Positions 1-7,012 of a stretch of DNA of 25,834 nucleotides are shown here, piece after piece (within the stretch, counting starts at the first letter, position 1; each line of letters starts with the position of its first letter). Under the pieces are notes generated by a model. It made no database searches. It saw only the letters and a program-made list of their open reading frames with translations, and was not told the DNA's origin. Location: NCBI GenBank assembly GCA_028284565.1, contig JANQRM010000618.1, forward strand, positions 1 through 25,834, given 5' to 3'. The translations under genes were made by a program, and so were the position numbers. This DNA comes from Anaerolineae bacterium (GTDB lineage Bacteria > Chloroflexota > Anaerolineae > Aggregatilineales > Phototrophicaceae).

Positions 1-139
1 AGCCCGCGAATTGTCCCTCAAAGCCGGGGTCAGTCAATAGATTGTCTTGTGCATGGGCAATGAAAATACTCTGGAACAAGACCAGACATATACAAAGCCC
101 GACGATACGCCTCATGTTCGGCATGGATAATATCTCCAT
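1..139 (-). CDS. N-terminus of a secreted protein (partial, runs off left edge)
   Basis: An open minus-strand frame enters from the left edge and starts at ATG 139, with in-frame alternative ATGs at 124 and 115. The start at 115 gives MRRIVGLCICLVLFQSIF followed by IAHAQ, a classic signal peptide with a basic N-region, a hydrophobic core and an AHA-Q type cleavage site. The mature part begins DNLLTDPGFEGQ, an opening often seen in extracellular carbohydrate-binding or adhesin-like modules. Only 46 codons are visible, so function cannot be assigned. Export is well supported; the link to carbohydrate binding is a guess from one short motif. Confidence 0.6.
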   Translation of the reverse strand, partial: MEILSMPNMRRIVGLCICLVLFQSIFIAHAQDNLLTDPGFEGQFAG

Positions 140-187
140 TAAATTAATTTGCTGATTGATGTTGTCATCTGTTGGGAATAGTTGTTG

Positions 188-215
188 GTAGGGGCGGTTC
201 GCGAACCGCCCTTAC
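188..215. repeat. GC-rich palindrome, REP-like copy 1
   Basis: The core GGGCGGTTCGCGAACCGCCC at 192-211 is a perfect 20-bp palindrome. It is extended by GTAG on the left and TTAC on the right, which pair with one wobble. A close relative lies at 16778-16801, where the pair next to the TTCGCGAA centre is A/T instead of G/C. The element sits in the 247-bp gap between two minus-strand genes and could act as a terminator or a dispersed REP-type element. Nothing else is evident in 140-386. Confidence 0.75.
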
Positions 216-386
216 TTTAGCTTAATCTTTAGTATGCGATAACAAATGACATAACATTAAAATCTCTCTTAAATATGCGGGCGCGATTATAGCATGGGGC
301 TTTCACAATCGGACAGGGCTAGCTAGGGGCGTGGGGTAAGCGTTAGATTAGAGGGGTTGATGCTCATAAATATCGGTTATCTTGGG

Positions 387-1385
387 TTATTTCAGCATGG
401 GATTCGGGAATACCAAACAGGTGGTTGACCCATAACCAAGCAATTTATCATCGGCATCGACTAATTTGGCATCCGCAATCGCCATCCGTCGTCCACTGTG
501 GATGACATTGGCAATGGCGCGCACTTCGCCCGATTCAGGCGTTATGGGACGGATATAATTAACCTTGAGCTCCGCTGTGGTATAGACCAAGCCATCGGGC
601 ATGGTGGTATGCACCGCACACCCCAAAGCCGAATCCAGTAGGGTCGCCGCAAATCCGCCATGAATACTCCCCATCAAGTTGGTTTGATATGGTTTGGGGA
701 TAGCACCGAATTCTGCCTTACCTCCGATGATATTTGCCATCGACATCCCCATCAACGACGCAATCGGTGGGATAGGATATTCCCCGCGTGACAGAGCTTG
801 CATATAATCCAAGCCCAGCATCTGCATACCCGCTTGCACACCGGGCATGGGGTCTTCCCAAGTGATGTCTGTTGAATATGTTGTGGTATCGGCATCCATA
901 GCGTCGGGCATCGGCATGACAACACAGGTGGTCGTTGCATGTCCATAGATTTTGCCATCCGATTCGCCAATGAGCTTGGCTTCTGAAGTTGCCAGTTGTC
1001 GCCCGACATGAATAGCCTTGCCTTCACAAATCACTCGCCCCGTATCAACCCTCATCGCACGCAAATAATTCACATGCAACTCAATTGTCGCGGGGATAGA
1101 GCCAGCCGGAAACTTGGATAATATCGACAAGCCCAAGGCGGTATCAAACAAGGTCGCCGCCAAGCCCCCATGCACCGTCCCAATCGGGTTATAGTGCATC
1201 TCAGAGGGTTCTGTGCTGATAACCACCCGACCTGGTTCGACTTCCAATAGTTGGAGATTCATCAATTGAGTCATCGGTGGCATGGGCAAGTCTCCAGCTA
1301 TCATCTGCTGGAGATGTTCAATGCCCGTGTGTTCTGGATTCGGATTGGCTTGAGTCCACGAAAAGCTGTAGCGACGGTCTGTCAT
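387..1385 (-). CDS. Tandem hotdog-fold thioesterase (PaaI-like, two domains)
   Basis: The 332-residue protein contains two copies of the PaaI/YdiI-type hotdog domain. Each has the helix-1 signature: NPIGTVHGGLAATLFDTALG near residues 66-85, then LMGSIHGGFAATLLDSALG near 238-256. Each copy also carries VNYLRAM or VNYIRPI, a segment ending in GR plus a small-residue run, and a closing TTCxVxP strand. The family hydrolyses acyl-CoA thioesters, usually aromatic or medium-chain; single-domain members are about 140 residues and dimerise, so the fusion probably folds as an internal dimer. Start ATG 1385 has AGGAC about six bases upstream. It lies 26 bases downstream of the GNAT gene on the same strand and is likely cotranscribed with it. 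The substrate is unknown. Confidence 0.88.
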   Translation of the reverse strand: MTDRRYSFSWTQANPNPEHTGIEHLQQMIAGDLPMPPMTQLMNLQLLEVEPGRVVISTEPSEMHYNPIGTVHGGLAATLFDTALGLSILSKFPAGSIPATIELHVNYLRAMRVDTGRVICEGKAIHVGRQLATSEAKLIGESDGKIYGHATTTCVVMPMPDAMDADTTTYSTDITWEDPMPGVQAGMQMLGLDYMQALSRGEYPIPPIASLMGMSMANIIGGKAEFGAIPKPYQTNLMGSIHGGFAATLLDSALGCAVHTTMPDGLVYTTAELKVNYIRPITPESGEVRAIANVIHSGRRMAIADAKLVDADDKLLGYGSTTCLVFPNPMLK

Positions 1386-1411
1386 GCAATGTCCTGATGA
1401 TGCGAAATGAT

Positions 1412-2473
1412 TCAGTCGAGTCCGAGTTTAGCGCACAAATCGGCTAGCTGAAACTTGTAGATAGCATCCTCGCGATGCACTTTGAAACCCAAACGTTCAT
1501 TGATGGACAGCATTGGCGCATTGGTGGAGGCATTGCCCGTCGTGATGAACTTCGCATCGGGATACTGGTCGCGCAAAAAGGTCAGCATGTGCGCTTTGAG
1601 CCACTTGCCCAAACCCCGTCCTCGATAGGCTTCCTGTACACCCGTAAGCAATTGATGGATACGATGTGGGTCTTTCGGAGAATATAAGATGTCAGTCACT
1701 CCGCTGAGTGTTCCATCGGCTTCTTGGCTAATCACAGTATGATATTGAAAGTCTTGTTTGCGATAGCGATCTAGCATATCTTTGAAGCGGTCTGGAGACA
1801 TAATGGCCTCTGCACCTTCAACCTCACCCAGCGGTTGCTGATTGAGGACTTCGGTATACATTGCCGAATAAGCAGGTAACAAGTCATCCGGTGGCAAATC
1901 GTCATAGCGAATGAGCTGGACATCGGGTGCGCGTTCTGCCCCTTCTTCACACCAATGCTGAATCATCAGCCAATTGACATCACTTAATTGCAGGCGATTC
2001 TCTGCACCAGAGATTGCCGATTCCCCGTCGAGAGATTCACAAAAGGCTATACCAGCTTCATGTGAGGTCATCGTTTGTAAAATGGTAAACTGTGGATGTT
2101 GCTGGGCTTCCTCTAATGCTATCTTGAGTAACGTCGTGCCAATCCCCTGCCGACGATAATCGGGATGGACACGCAGATTCATGAATAGCACATGCTTTTG
2201 ACTCTCGTATTCCTCTTTCTTTTCGGTTCCCCAATTGAGCAGGACATCCCCAAGCACTTGCTGATTGTCCTCTGAGATAGTCAGCCAACGTCGATCTACA
2301 GACCGTTCATCGGGTTCTTGCATCATGCCTTGTATCATATCGCGTGGCGGTGGCGGGTCATCGGGGTTACGTTCTTGAAAAAGCGTGAGCGTGTGGTCAA
2401 GGTAGCCGTCCCACAAAGCATCCGTCGCTGTCATGGGATCAAAAGATTCAATACGAAATGTGGCGGTTGGCAT
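1412..2473 (-). CDS. Tandem GNAT-family N-acetyltransferase
   Basis: About 353 residues from ATG 2473; a GTG immediately upstream at 2476 is an alternative start. Two GNAT modules are seen. The first has the acetyl-CoA-binding motif A VHPDYRRQGIGTTLL near residue 110. The second has VQEAYRGRGLGKWLK near residue 285, followed by TGNASTNAPMLSINERLGF, the typical motif B asparagine region. The first half lacks such a clear motif B and may be the degenerate, structural half. Double-GNAT proteins of this type resemble MshD-like acetyltransferases, but the substrate cannot be read here. AAGGAA lies about nine bases upstream. It is the first gene of a probable two-gene operon with the hotdog thioesterase. 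Confidence 0.88.
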   Translation of the reverse strand: MPTATFRIESFDPMTATDALWDGYLDHTLTLFQERNPDDPPPPRDMIQGMMQEPDERSVDRRWLTISEDNQQVLGDVLLNWGTEKKEEYESQKHVLFMNLRVHPDYRRQGIGTTLLKIALEEAQQHPQFTILQTMTSHEAGIAFCESLDGESAISGAENRLQLSDVNWLMIQHWCEEGAERAPDVQLIRYDDLPPDDLLPAYSAMYTEVLNQQPLGEVEGAEAIMSPDRFKDMLDRYRKQDFQYHTVISQEADGTLSGVTDILYSPKDPHRIHQLLTGVQEAYRGRGLGKWLKAHMLTFLRDQYPDAKFITTGNASTNAPMLSINERLGFKVHREDAIYKFQLADLCAKLGLD

Positions 2474-2577
2474 CACAAAATTTCCTTAACTTAAACTTAT
2501 TGAAATAGGGTGCTTCATCTCCTTATACGGAAAACGGCGAGATTCGGTTCGTACAAAATGATAATGACAGGCTGTGT

Positions 2578-3042
2578 TTAGGGGATGCTCTCGTTGACAT
2601 CGAGGTTGCGTAACCAATGCATGGCTTGATCTCGATCAGTAAAAAACTTCAGGATCGAATCTCTCACTGTCCGGCTCAGGACATTACCCGCGAGTTTAAA
2701 CACTTGTCCAGAAATCGACTTTGGCATGACCATCGCCGAATAATAATGAACGGGTTCAGATCGGATGCGCTTGGCAAGTTCGTTCATGCGACTCCGTAAT
2801 AAGGGGGTGAGAGTCATCTCCGTAGATGAGAGGTCATTGATCATCAAGACAGGAATATTGGGCGTTTCATTGGCTAAATCCATATGGAGATAGCGCGCTT
2901 GAAAGTAGGTTTCAACAAGGTCACGAGTGGGTGATGTCAAGGTAAACGAGATGATCTTGCCGTCATCTAACCATTCGATTTCCAATCCTTCGAGGGGTAA
3001 GACAGGACCAATATGATTGCGATTGGGGAATGAAAAGTCCAT
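2578..3042 (-). CDS. Small SpoIIAA/STAS-like protein
   Basis: A 154-residue soluble protein with no signal peptide. It has alternating strand and helix segments, a strand LEIEWLDDGKIISFTLT near residue 20, a central VLMINDLSS, and a closing FFTDRDQAMHWLRNL. This layout resembles SpoIIAA-like (STAS/SEC14-type) proteins, whose last helix often ends in A-x-x-W-L. Two further proteins of similar pattern lie at 3245-3622 and 4612-5037, around a sigma factor. AAAGGAC precedes the ATG, and TATAAT on the minus strand at 3084-3079 is a likely -10 box. The gene is real; the fold assignment is tentative and the function unknown. Confidence 0.65.
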   Translation of the reverse strand: MDFSFPNRNHIGPVLPLEGLEIEWLDDGKIISFTLTSPTRDLVETYFQARYLHMDLANETPNIPVLMINDLSSTEMTLTPLLRSRMNELAKRIRSEPVHYYSAMVMPKSISGQVFKLAGNVLSRTVRDSILKFFTDRDQAMHWLRNLDVNESIP

Positions 3043-3078
3043 TTGGAACGTCCTTTCACCAATTGAGGGATTGCTTCT

Positions 3079-3084
3079 ATTATA
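3079..3084 (-). promoter_or_regulatory. Candidate -10 box for the 2578-3042 gene
   Basis: The minus strand reads TATAAT here, 37 bases upstream of the ATG at 3042. The best -35 at 17-bp spacing (GGTAAT) is poor, so only the -10 is convincing. Confidence 0.4.
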
Positions 3085-3179
3085 AATGAATTAGTAAGCA
3101 AATTACCTTTAGAGATTTAAGAGTATTAGAATCGTAGAGACCTCATAACAGCGAAGCTTTTCATAATCAAAATGGATTT

Positions 3180-3208
3180 TCGACAATGCCGAGTGAATAT
3201 GCCATAAT
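3180..3208 (+). promoter_or_regulatory. Promoter of the 3245-3622 gene
   Basis: TCGACA (3180-3185) and CATAAT (3203-3208) are separated by exactly 17 bases. Each differs from the sigma-70 consensus hexamer at one position. The start codon at 3245 follows about 30 bases after the expected transcription start. The promoter lies in the divergent gap shared with the 2578-3042 gene. Confidence 0.55.
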
Positions 3209-3244
3209 CAACGTGGGGAATAGAATTCCTAGGGGAATGTTGAA

Positions 3245-3622
3245 ATGCCGATACGTGTCGGATGGGGGCACGCTACAGAAACCCGCCTATTTGTCCAGAT
3301 GATTGGTGTCTGGACGTGGGAGGAATATCAATCAGCAGTGCGTGAGATTCAACGCGCGCTGGATGAAAAAGAGGAAAAAATTGCAGTCATCTATAATTTT
3401 GCTGATAGCCGACGCATCCCCGATCATCCCCTCCAGCACCTCAGCAAACTCGTCCGAAATTGGAATCCAGACAAGGCGGTTGTCTTGGTGATTGGGGTTC
3501 CGCTTCTCATGCGGACCGTCATCGACATCCTCTCTCGTTTATACCCCCAAAAGATGAAACATATACACCTGCTTGAAACGATGGACGAAGCCGAAGCCCT
3601 CCTAACCGAATTGGGCTATTAG
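3245..3622 (+). CDS. Small SpoIIAA/STAS-like protein upstream of a sigma factor
   Basis: 125 residues, soluble. The pattern is a strand ETRLFVQMIGVWTWEEYQSAV, a helix REIQRALDEKEE, a buried strand IAVIYNFADSRRIP, then VVLVIGVPLLM and a final LLETMDEAEALLTELG. This is the beta-alpha order of SpoIIAA-like/STAS proteins, and the VIYNFADS strand sits where the phospho-acceptor loop of anti-anti-sigma factors would be. AGGGGA lies upstream of the ATG. The next gene, encoding a sigma factor, starts 82 bases downstream on the same strand, so the two may be cotranscribed. Whether it regulates that sigma factor is inference from position only. Confidence 0.65.
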   Translation: MPIRVGWGHATETRLFVQMIGVWTWEEYQSAVREIQRALDEKEEKIAVIYNFADSRRIPDHPLQHLSKLVRNWNPDKAVVLVIGVPLLMRTVIDILSRLYPQKMKHIHLLETMDEAEALLTELGY

Positions 3623-3704
3623 CTACGGACATCCCCGCGTTCCGACCTCTTTGTTGATGAAAACCGTCTATAGTATAAGGAAAGTTCAATCACAGGAAAT
3701 CTGG

Positions 3705-4529
3705 ATGGATGCTCAATCATTGCTCCAGCAGGCTAAAAATGGCGACATCAACGCCTTTCATCAATTGTTTGCAGAGTTTCAGGGACAGTTGCGCTCGTAT
3801 ATCTACCGCTTGGTGACCAACCGACAAGACGCGGATGATTTGACGCATGATACTTTTGTCAAAGCCTTCGATAAATTAAAGACGTTCAATAAGCATTCGA
3901 GTCTCAAAACGTGGGTATTCGCCATCGCCACCAACATGAGCATGGATGTCTTGCGGAAGCGCAAACGCTGGGCGACAGATGCACAAGACCAATCCAGAGC
4001 TGTCTCGCAAATGTCACCCGAAGTAGTCGAAGCCTATCAGTACATCAACCAGTACTCACCACATGGGACATACGAAATTCGAGAGCATATCGACTTCTGC
4101 TTCACCTGTATCGGCAAAACGCTACCCATCGACCAGCAAGTTGCCTTGATGCTAAAGGATATTTATCGCTTCAAGGTCAAAGAGGTGGTGATGATACTGG
4201 ATAAATCAGTCGGCGTAGTGAAGCACCTGCTACATGATGCGCGCCAGACCATGACGAACATCTTTGAACAACGCTGTTCCCTCGTGAGTAAACAGGGTGT
4301 CTGTTATCAATGCAGTGAACTCAATGGATTGTTCAATCCCAAGCAAGAAGCCCAAACAGAGTTGATGAAAATTGAATTGGTGCAATCAGCCGACGACCAT
4401 TCGCAAGAGGAACTCTTTGAAATCCGTACCAAGCTCGTGCAGGGAATCGACCCTCTCAATGCCAAAGGCGCGGACTTGCACGACTTCATCATGCAACGCA
4501 TCCGCAAAGTCATTGGTGAAACCGAATAA
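3705..4529 (+). CDS. ECF-type sigma-70 family factor with Cys-containing tail
   Basis: 274 residues from ATG 3705, chosen because CACAGGAAAT gives a good ribosome site; a TTG at 3651 would add 18 residues. Sigma region 2 is clear, with RQDADDLTHDTFVKAF near 40-55 and LKTWVFAIATNMSMDVLRKR near 67-86. Region 4 follows, LPIDQQVALMLKDIYRF and MILDKSVGVVKHLLHDAR. Between them lies HIDFCFTC (H128, C132, C135), an Hx3Cx2C arrangement like that of zinc anti-sigma domains. After region 4 comes a second cysteine group, RCSLVSKQGVCYQC (C191, C200, C203), and a roughly 70-residue tail. The factor would direct RNA polymerase to a dedicated regulon. A metal- or redox-responsive role is inferred from the cysteines. 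No separate anti-sigma gene is adjacent. Confidence 0.9.
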   Translation: MDAQSLLQQAKNGDINAFHQLFAEFQGQLRSYIYRLVTNRQDADDLTHDTFVKAFDKLKTFNKHSSLKTWVFAIATNMSMDVLRKRKRWATDAQDQSRAVSQMSPEVVEAYQYINQYSPHGTYEIREHIDFCFTCIGKTLPIDQQVALMLKDIYRFKVKEVVMILDKSVGVVKHLLHDARQTMTNIFEQRCSLVSKQGVCYQCSELNGLFNPKQEAQTELMKIELVQSADDHSQEELFEIRTKLVQGIDPLNAKGADLHDFIMQRIRKVIGETE

Positions 4530-4568
4530 CGCTCGATCACTTTTTGAGCCTCCATCGTCTAAATGGTA

Positions 4569-4583
4569 GATGCAAAATGCATC
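4569..4583. promoter_or_regulatory. Short inverted repeat upstream of 4612 gene
   Basis: GATGCA-AAA-TGCATC, six-bp perfect arms around three A. It sits in the 82-bp gap between the sigma factor stop and the next ATG. It could be an operator or a weak hairpin; there is no T tract after it. Confidence 0.3.
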
Positions 4584-4611
4584 AACAAACTCAATAGATA
4601 TGGAGGCTTAG

Positions 4612-5037
4612 ATGTCCGTCGAACTTTATCAGGATCAATTTGGCAGTATTCAACATTATCCCAACGAAAAAATACTCGAATTGCGCTGGTCACTCGGCAC
4701 GGAAAACATCAGCGATGATGATTTCAAGCGTTGGCTTAAAATGCTCGGAGAACATGCCATTGAACGACAAACCCGTTTTTTGGTCGTGGATGTGCGCGAA
4801 TTTCGTGGCACACCTAGCCCCGAAGCAGTGGGTTCATGGCGCGATGAGCATGTGATTCCCCTCTACAACCAAGCGGGGACAGAAAAGTTTGCCTTTCTCG
4901 TGCCACCAAGTCCACCAGCAAGTGATTCCGAAGACGATGATAGTTCATCAATAATGGATGAAAGCGAGGGTCCAGCCAATTTTCCCACACAATACTTCCC
5001 CTCATGGGATGCCATCCGCGCATGGTTTGCTGAATAG
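4612..5037 (+). CDS. Small SpoIIAA/STAS-like protein downstream of the sigma factor
   Basis: 141 residues with a strong GGAGG ribosome site five bases before the ATG. Visible elements are the strand KILELRWSLG, the helix ISDDDFKRWLKMLGEHAIE, a central strand RFLVVDVREFRG, and WRDEHVIPLYNQAGTEKFAFLVP. A very acidic, serine-rich linker follows (SDSEDDDSSS near 103-112), then a closing YFPSWDAIRAWFAE. The strand-helix order and the final D-A-x-x-A-W pattern match the SpoIIAA-like fold. The acidic insertion near the end is unusual for such a small protein. It lies downstream of the sigma factor on the same strand. Function is not recognised. Confidence 0.65.
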   Translation: MSVELYQDQFGSIQHYPNEKILELRWSLGTENISDDDFKRWLKMLGEHAIERQTRFLVVDVREFRGTPSPEAVGSWRDEHVIPLYNQAGTEKFAFLVPPSPPASDSEDDDSSSIMDESEGPANFPTQYFPSWDAIRAWFAE

Positions 5038-5060
5038 TAAATTAAGAGGAATTGAAAATA

Positions 5061-5085
5061 AGGGACTAAATTCTCTCTAGTCCCT
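5061..5085 (-). terminator. Terminator hairpin after the AIPR gene
   Basis: AGGGACTA and TAGTCCCT form an 8-bp perfect stem with a 9-base loop. Read on the minus strand it is followed by TATTTTCAAT, so it mainly serves the minus-strand gene ending at 5107. It may also act on the plus-strand gene ending at 5037. Confidence 0.65.
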
Positions 5086-5106
5086 ACCAACTCTTCTATA
5101 TTACAT

Positions 5107-6891
5107 TCAGCTACTAAATAGTTTCCAAAATTCTGTTGAGATATCTTGCCTATTTCTAATTTTTATTTCAATAAGATCAGAAACTATTGGCATATATTTA
5201 TTTAGCGTATCGTGACTCTTGAGAAATTTACGAACATCTACATCTACAGCTTCTCTGACTTTAGAGTCGATAAAATAACTTTCTAATACCCCATCAGTAA
5301 ATTCCAAAAGTTTAGAATTTAATACCGACTCCATAAATAGTAGATTCCAATCATTGACATTAACATTCTTGGGGTCTGTTTCTAAAGAGTCAATTATCTC
5401 ATGTTGTCGGAACAACTCTAATGCTACCAAAAAGTATACATAAATGAAGAAAATAGATGAGTATGCCCTCCATCCTCCCTTTCCACCTTGACTGTAGCCA
5501 TATTTTTTTGTCCACACTCTGACTAAATAAGGATATAAGAAAATTTCAGGTATGGGTTGAAGACTGTCTGTAAAAATATCATCATGCCGTTTACCGCCGG
5601 GATTTAATTGATAAGGATAACCATAGGCTATAGCTGGAATCTGCTCAAAGCCTGCCGCATACGACTGAACTGCCTCGGATGCTGGTATTAGATTTTTGAA
5701 ATTTTGGGGAGCCAAATATTGAAGTTCAGGTATACCTTTATATTTCTCTTTATCACTTGCTTTTAGTGAAGCGAATGCGCCTCTTTGTATTTCATAAAAA
5801 TAGCCTATTCGTTTAAATTTGGAATTTAATTTTCTATGAAATTCCTCTAAAGAGAAAAAGTCTTTACCACGAACAGCGTTCTGAGAATTTGTGTAGCGAG
5901 TAATTTTCTGTTTTTCTTCTTCATCCGACCCCATTATGAGCTTTACAAGCACATGCCCAGACAAATTTTGCCTTTGACTTTCGCGTTTCTTACTTAAAAT
6001 CTCCCAAATGGATTTCGCAGTTTGACATCCATTAACTATTTGTGGTGTCTTTATTTCCAGTGAAAATTCTACCTCTTGAAAATCATCACACACTATCGTG
6101 ATACCGTTATTGTATAACCAGAATTTCTCTGGCTGTTTTTCAATAGTTTCTCGAATTCCATTATTAATTTTAGTTCGCTTAAGATATTGCCGGACATTTG
6201 AAGCGAATAAGTCATTTTCTCCTTGCTCAACAAAATCATGCAGATCATTCAAACTCACAGCAATAACTGCAGTCGAGGTATCTTGTCCAAATTTTAATAT
6301 TTCTCTGGTTGCCAATCGGAGACTGAATACTCGATTGCGAATGGTGTCAGGAATCACTTGTTGACGCTTTGTAAGTTTATCTGCTATATCATTTATATCC
6401 CAAATAAAAAATTGGTCATCTATTCCATCTAAGCTTAGTCTTTTTGATCTTTCTACGTCTGTAAATTTTGCGCTTGTAACATAATAGAATTCAACGTTAT
6501 TTCGAGCTTCCTCTAAAGTATCTTGTATTTTAGTTATAATCCTTAATGCTTCATCATTTGCATCTTTATCTTTGACTCTATTATCGAGTATACGCTTCAT
6601 ATCATAATGAAATTTAGTTACCCCATCCCAAGAATGAGAGTTTTCAAATTTAGTTTGAAGAATTAATAAACTTTCATTTTGATGTACCGCAAAGGCATCT
6701 ATACTATGGTCAAAACTACCTGAAACTTCTGTTGCATCTAAGGCTTCCGAACTAGAAAGCTCAAATACGTTTTCTAAAATCCAACGACAAAAAACATCAC
6801 CTTTTCTAACTGAGCTATTAATCCCTCCATTTTCAGAGTTAACCCAATCAACTATTCCGTAATGAATAATTTCAACTGTTTCACGATCCAT
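5107..6891 (-). CDS. AIPR family (abortive infection phage resistance) protein
   Basis: 594 residues. The AIPR core is distinctive: SNVRQYLKRTKINNGIRETI near 231-250, FWLYNNGITIVCDD near 257-270, TPQIVNGCQTAKSIW near 282-296, and further on RYTNSQNAVRGKDFF. The N-terminal part carries FDHSIDAFAV (D65) and LLILQTKF (Q79, K81). Their spacing fits the D...QxK active site of Mrr-like PD-(D/E)XK nucleases, which many AIPR proteins have. Members are linked to antiphage abortive infection; the molecular trigger is not known to me. The gene is AT-rich compared with its neighbours and is transcribed alone between two hairpin terminators with its own promoter, which suggests horizontal acquisition. The family call is firm; nuclease activity is inferred. 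Confidence 0.88.
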   Translation of the reverse strand: MDRETVEIIHYGIVDWVNSENGGINSSVRKGDVFCRWILENVFELSSSEALDATEVSGSFDHSIDAFAVHQNESLLILQTKFENSHSWDGVTKFHYDMKRILDNRVKDKDANDEALRIITKIQDTLEEARNNVEFYYVTSAKFTDVERSKRLSLDGIDDQFFIWDINDIADKLTKRQQVIPDTIRNRVFSLRLATREILKFGQDTSTAVIAVSLNDLHDFVEQGENDLFASNVRQYLKRTKINNGIRETIEKQPEKFWLYNNGITIVCDDFQEVEFSLEIKTPQIVNGCQTAKSIWEILSKKRESQRQNLSGHVLVKLIMGSDEEEKQKITRYTNSQNAVRGKDFFSLEEFHRKLNSKFKRIGYFYEIQRGAFASLKASDKEKYKGIPELQYLAPQNFKNLIPASEAVQSYAAGFEQIPAIAYGYPYQLNPGGKRHDDIFTDSLQPIPEIFLYPYLVRVWTKKYGYSQGGKGGWRAYSSIFFIYVYFLVALELFRQHEIIDSLETDPKNVNVNDWNLLFMESVLNSKLLEFTDGVLESYFIDSKVREAVDVDVRKFLKSHDTLNKYMPIVSDLIEIKIRNRQDISTEFWKLFSS

Positions 6892-6926
6892 TATTATTTA
6901 CCTAACCTTAATTATGTAATAAATAT

Positions 6927-6956
6927 AGTATATATATAAGGGAAATAATTTTGCAA
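6927..6956 (-). promoter_or_regulatory. Promoter of the AIPR gene
   Basis: On the minus strand TTGCAA (6956-6951) and TATACT (6932-6927) are separated by 18 bases. The leader to ATG 6891 is about 30 bases and AT-rich, with a weak TTAGG ribosome site. Confidence 0.55.
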
Positions 6957-6970
6957 TTAAGAATCAAAAA

Positions 6971-6990
6971 GAGACTAGAATTCTAGTCTC
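6971..6990 (-). terminator. Perfect-palindrome terminator after the propeller gene
   Basis: GAGACTAGAATTCTAGTCTC is a perfect 20-bp palindrome. On the minus strand it is followed by TTTTTG, giving an intrinsic terminator for the gene ending at 7013. The core GACTA/TAGTC is shared with the hairpin at 5061-5085 on the other side of the AIPR gene. Confidence 0.75.
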
Positions 6991-7012
6991 CTAATGCTAA
7001 AACAGATATACT

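Noticed and set aside
3651..3704. TTG start adding 18 residues to the sigma factor
   Set aside because: The added residues are not family-like and the ATG at 3705 has a better ribosome site.
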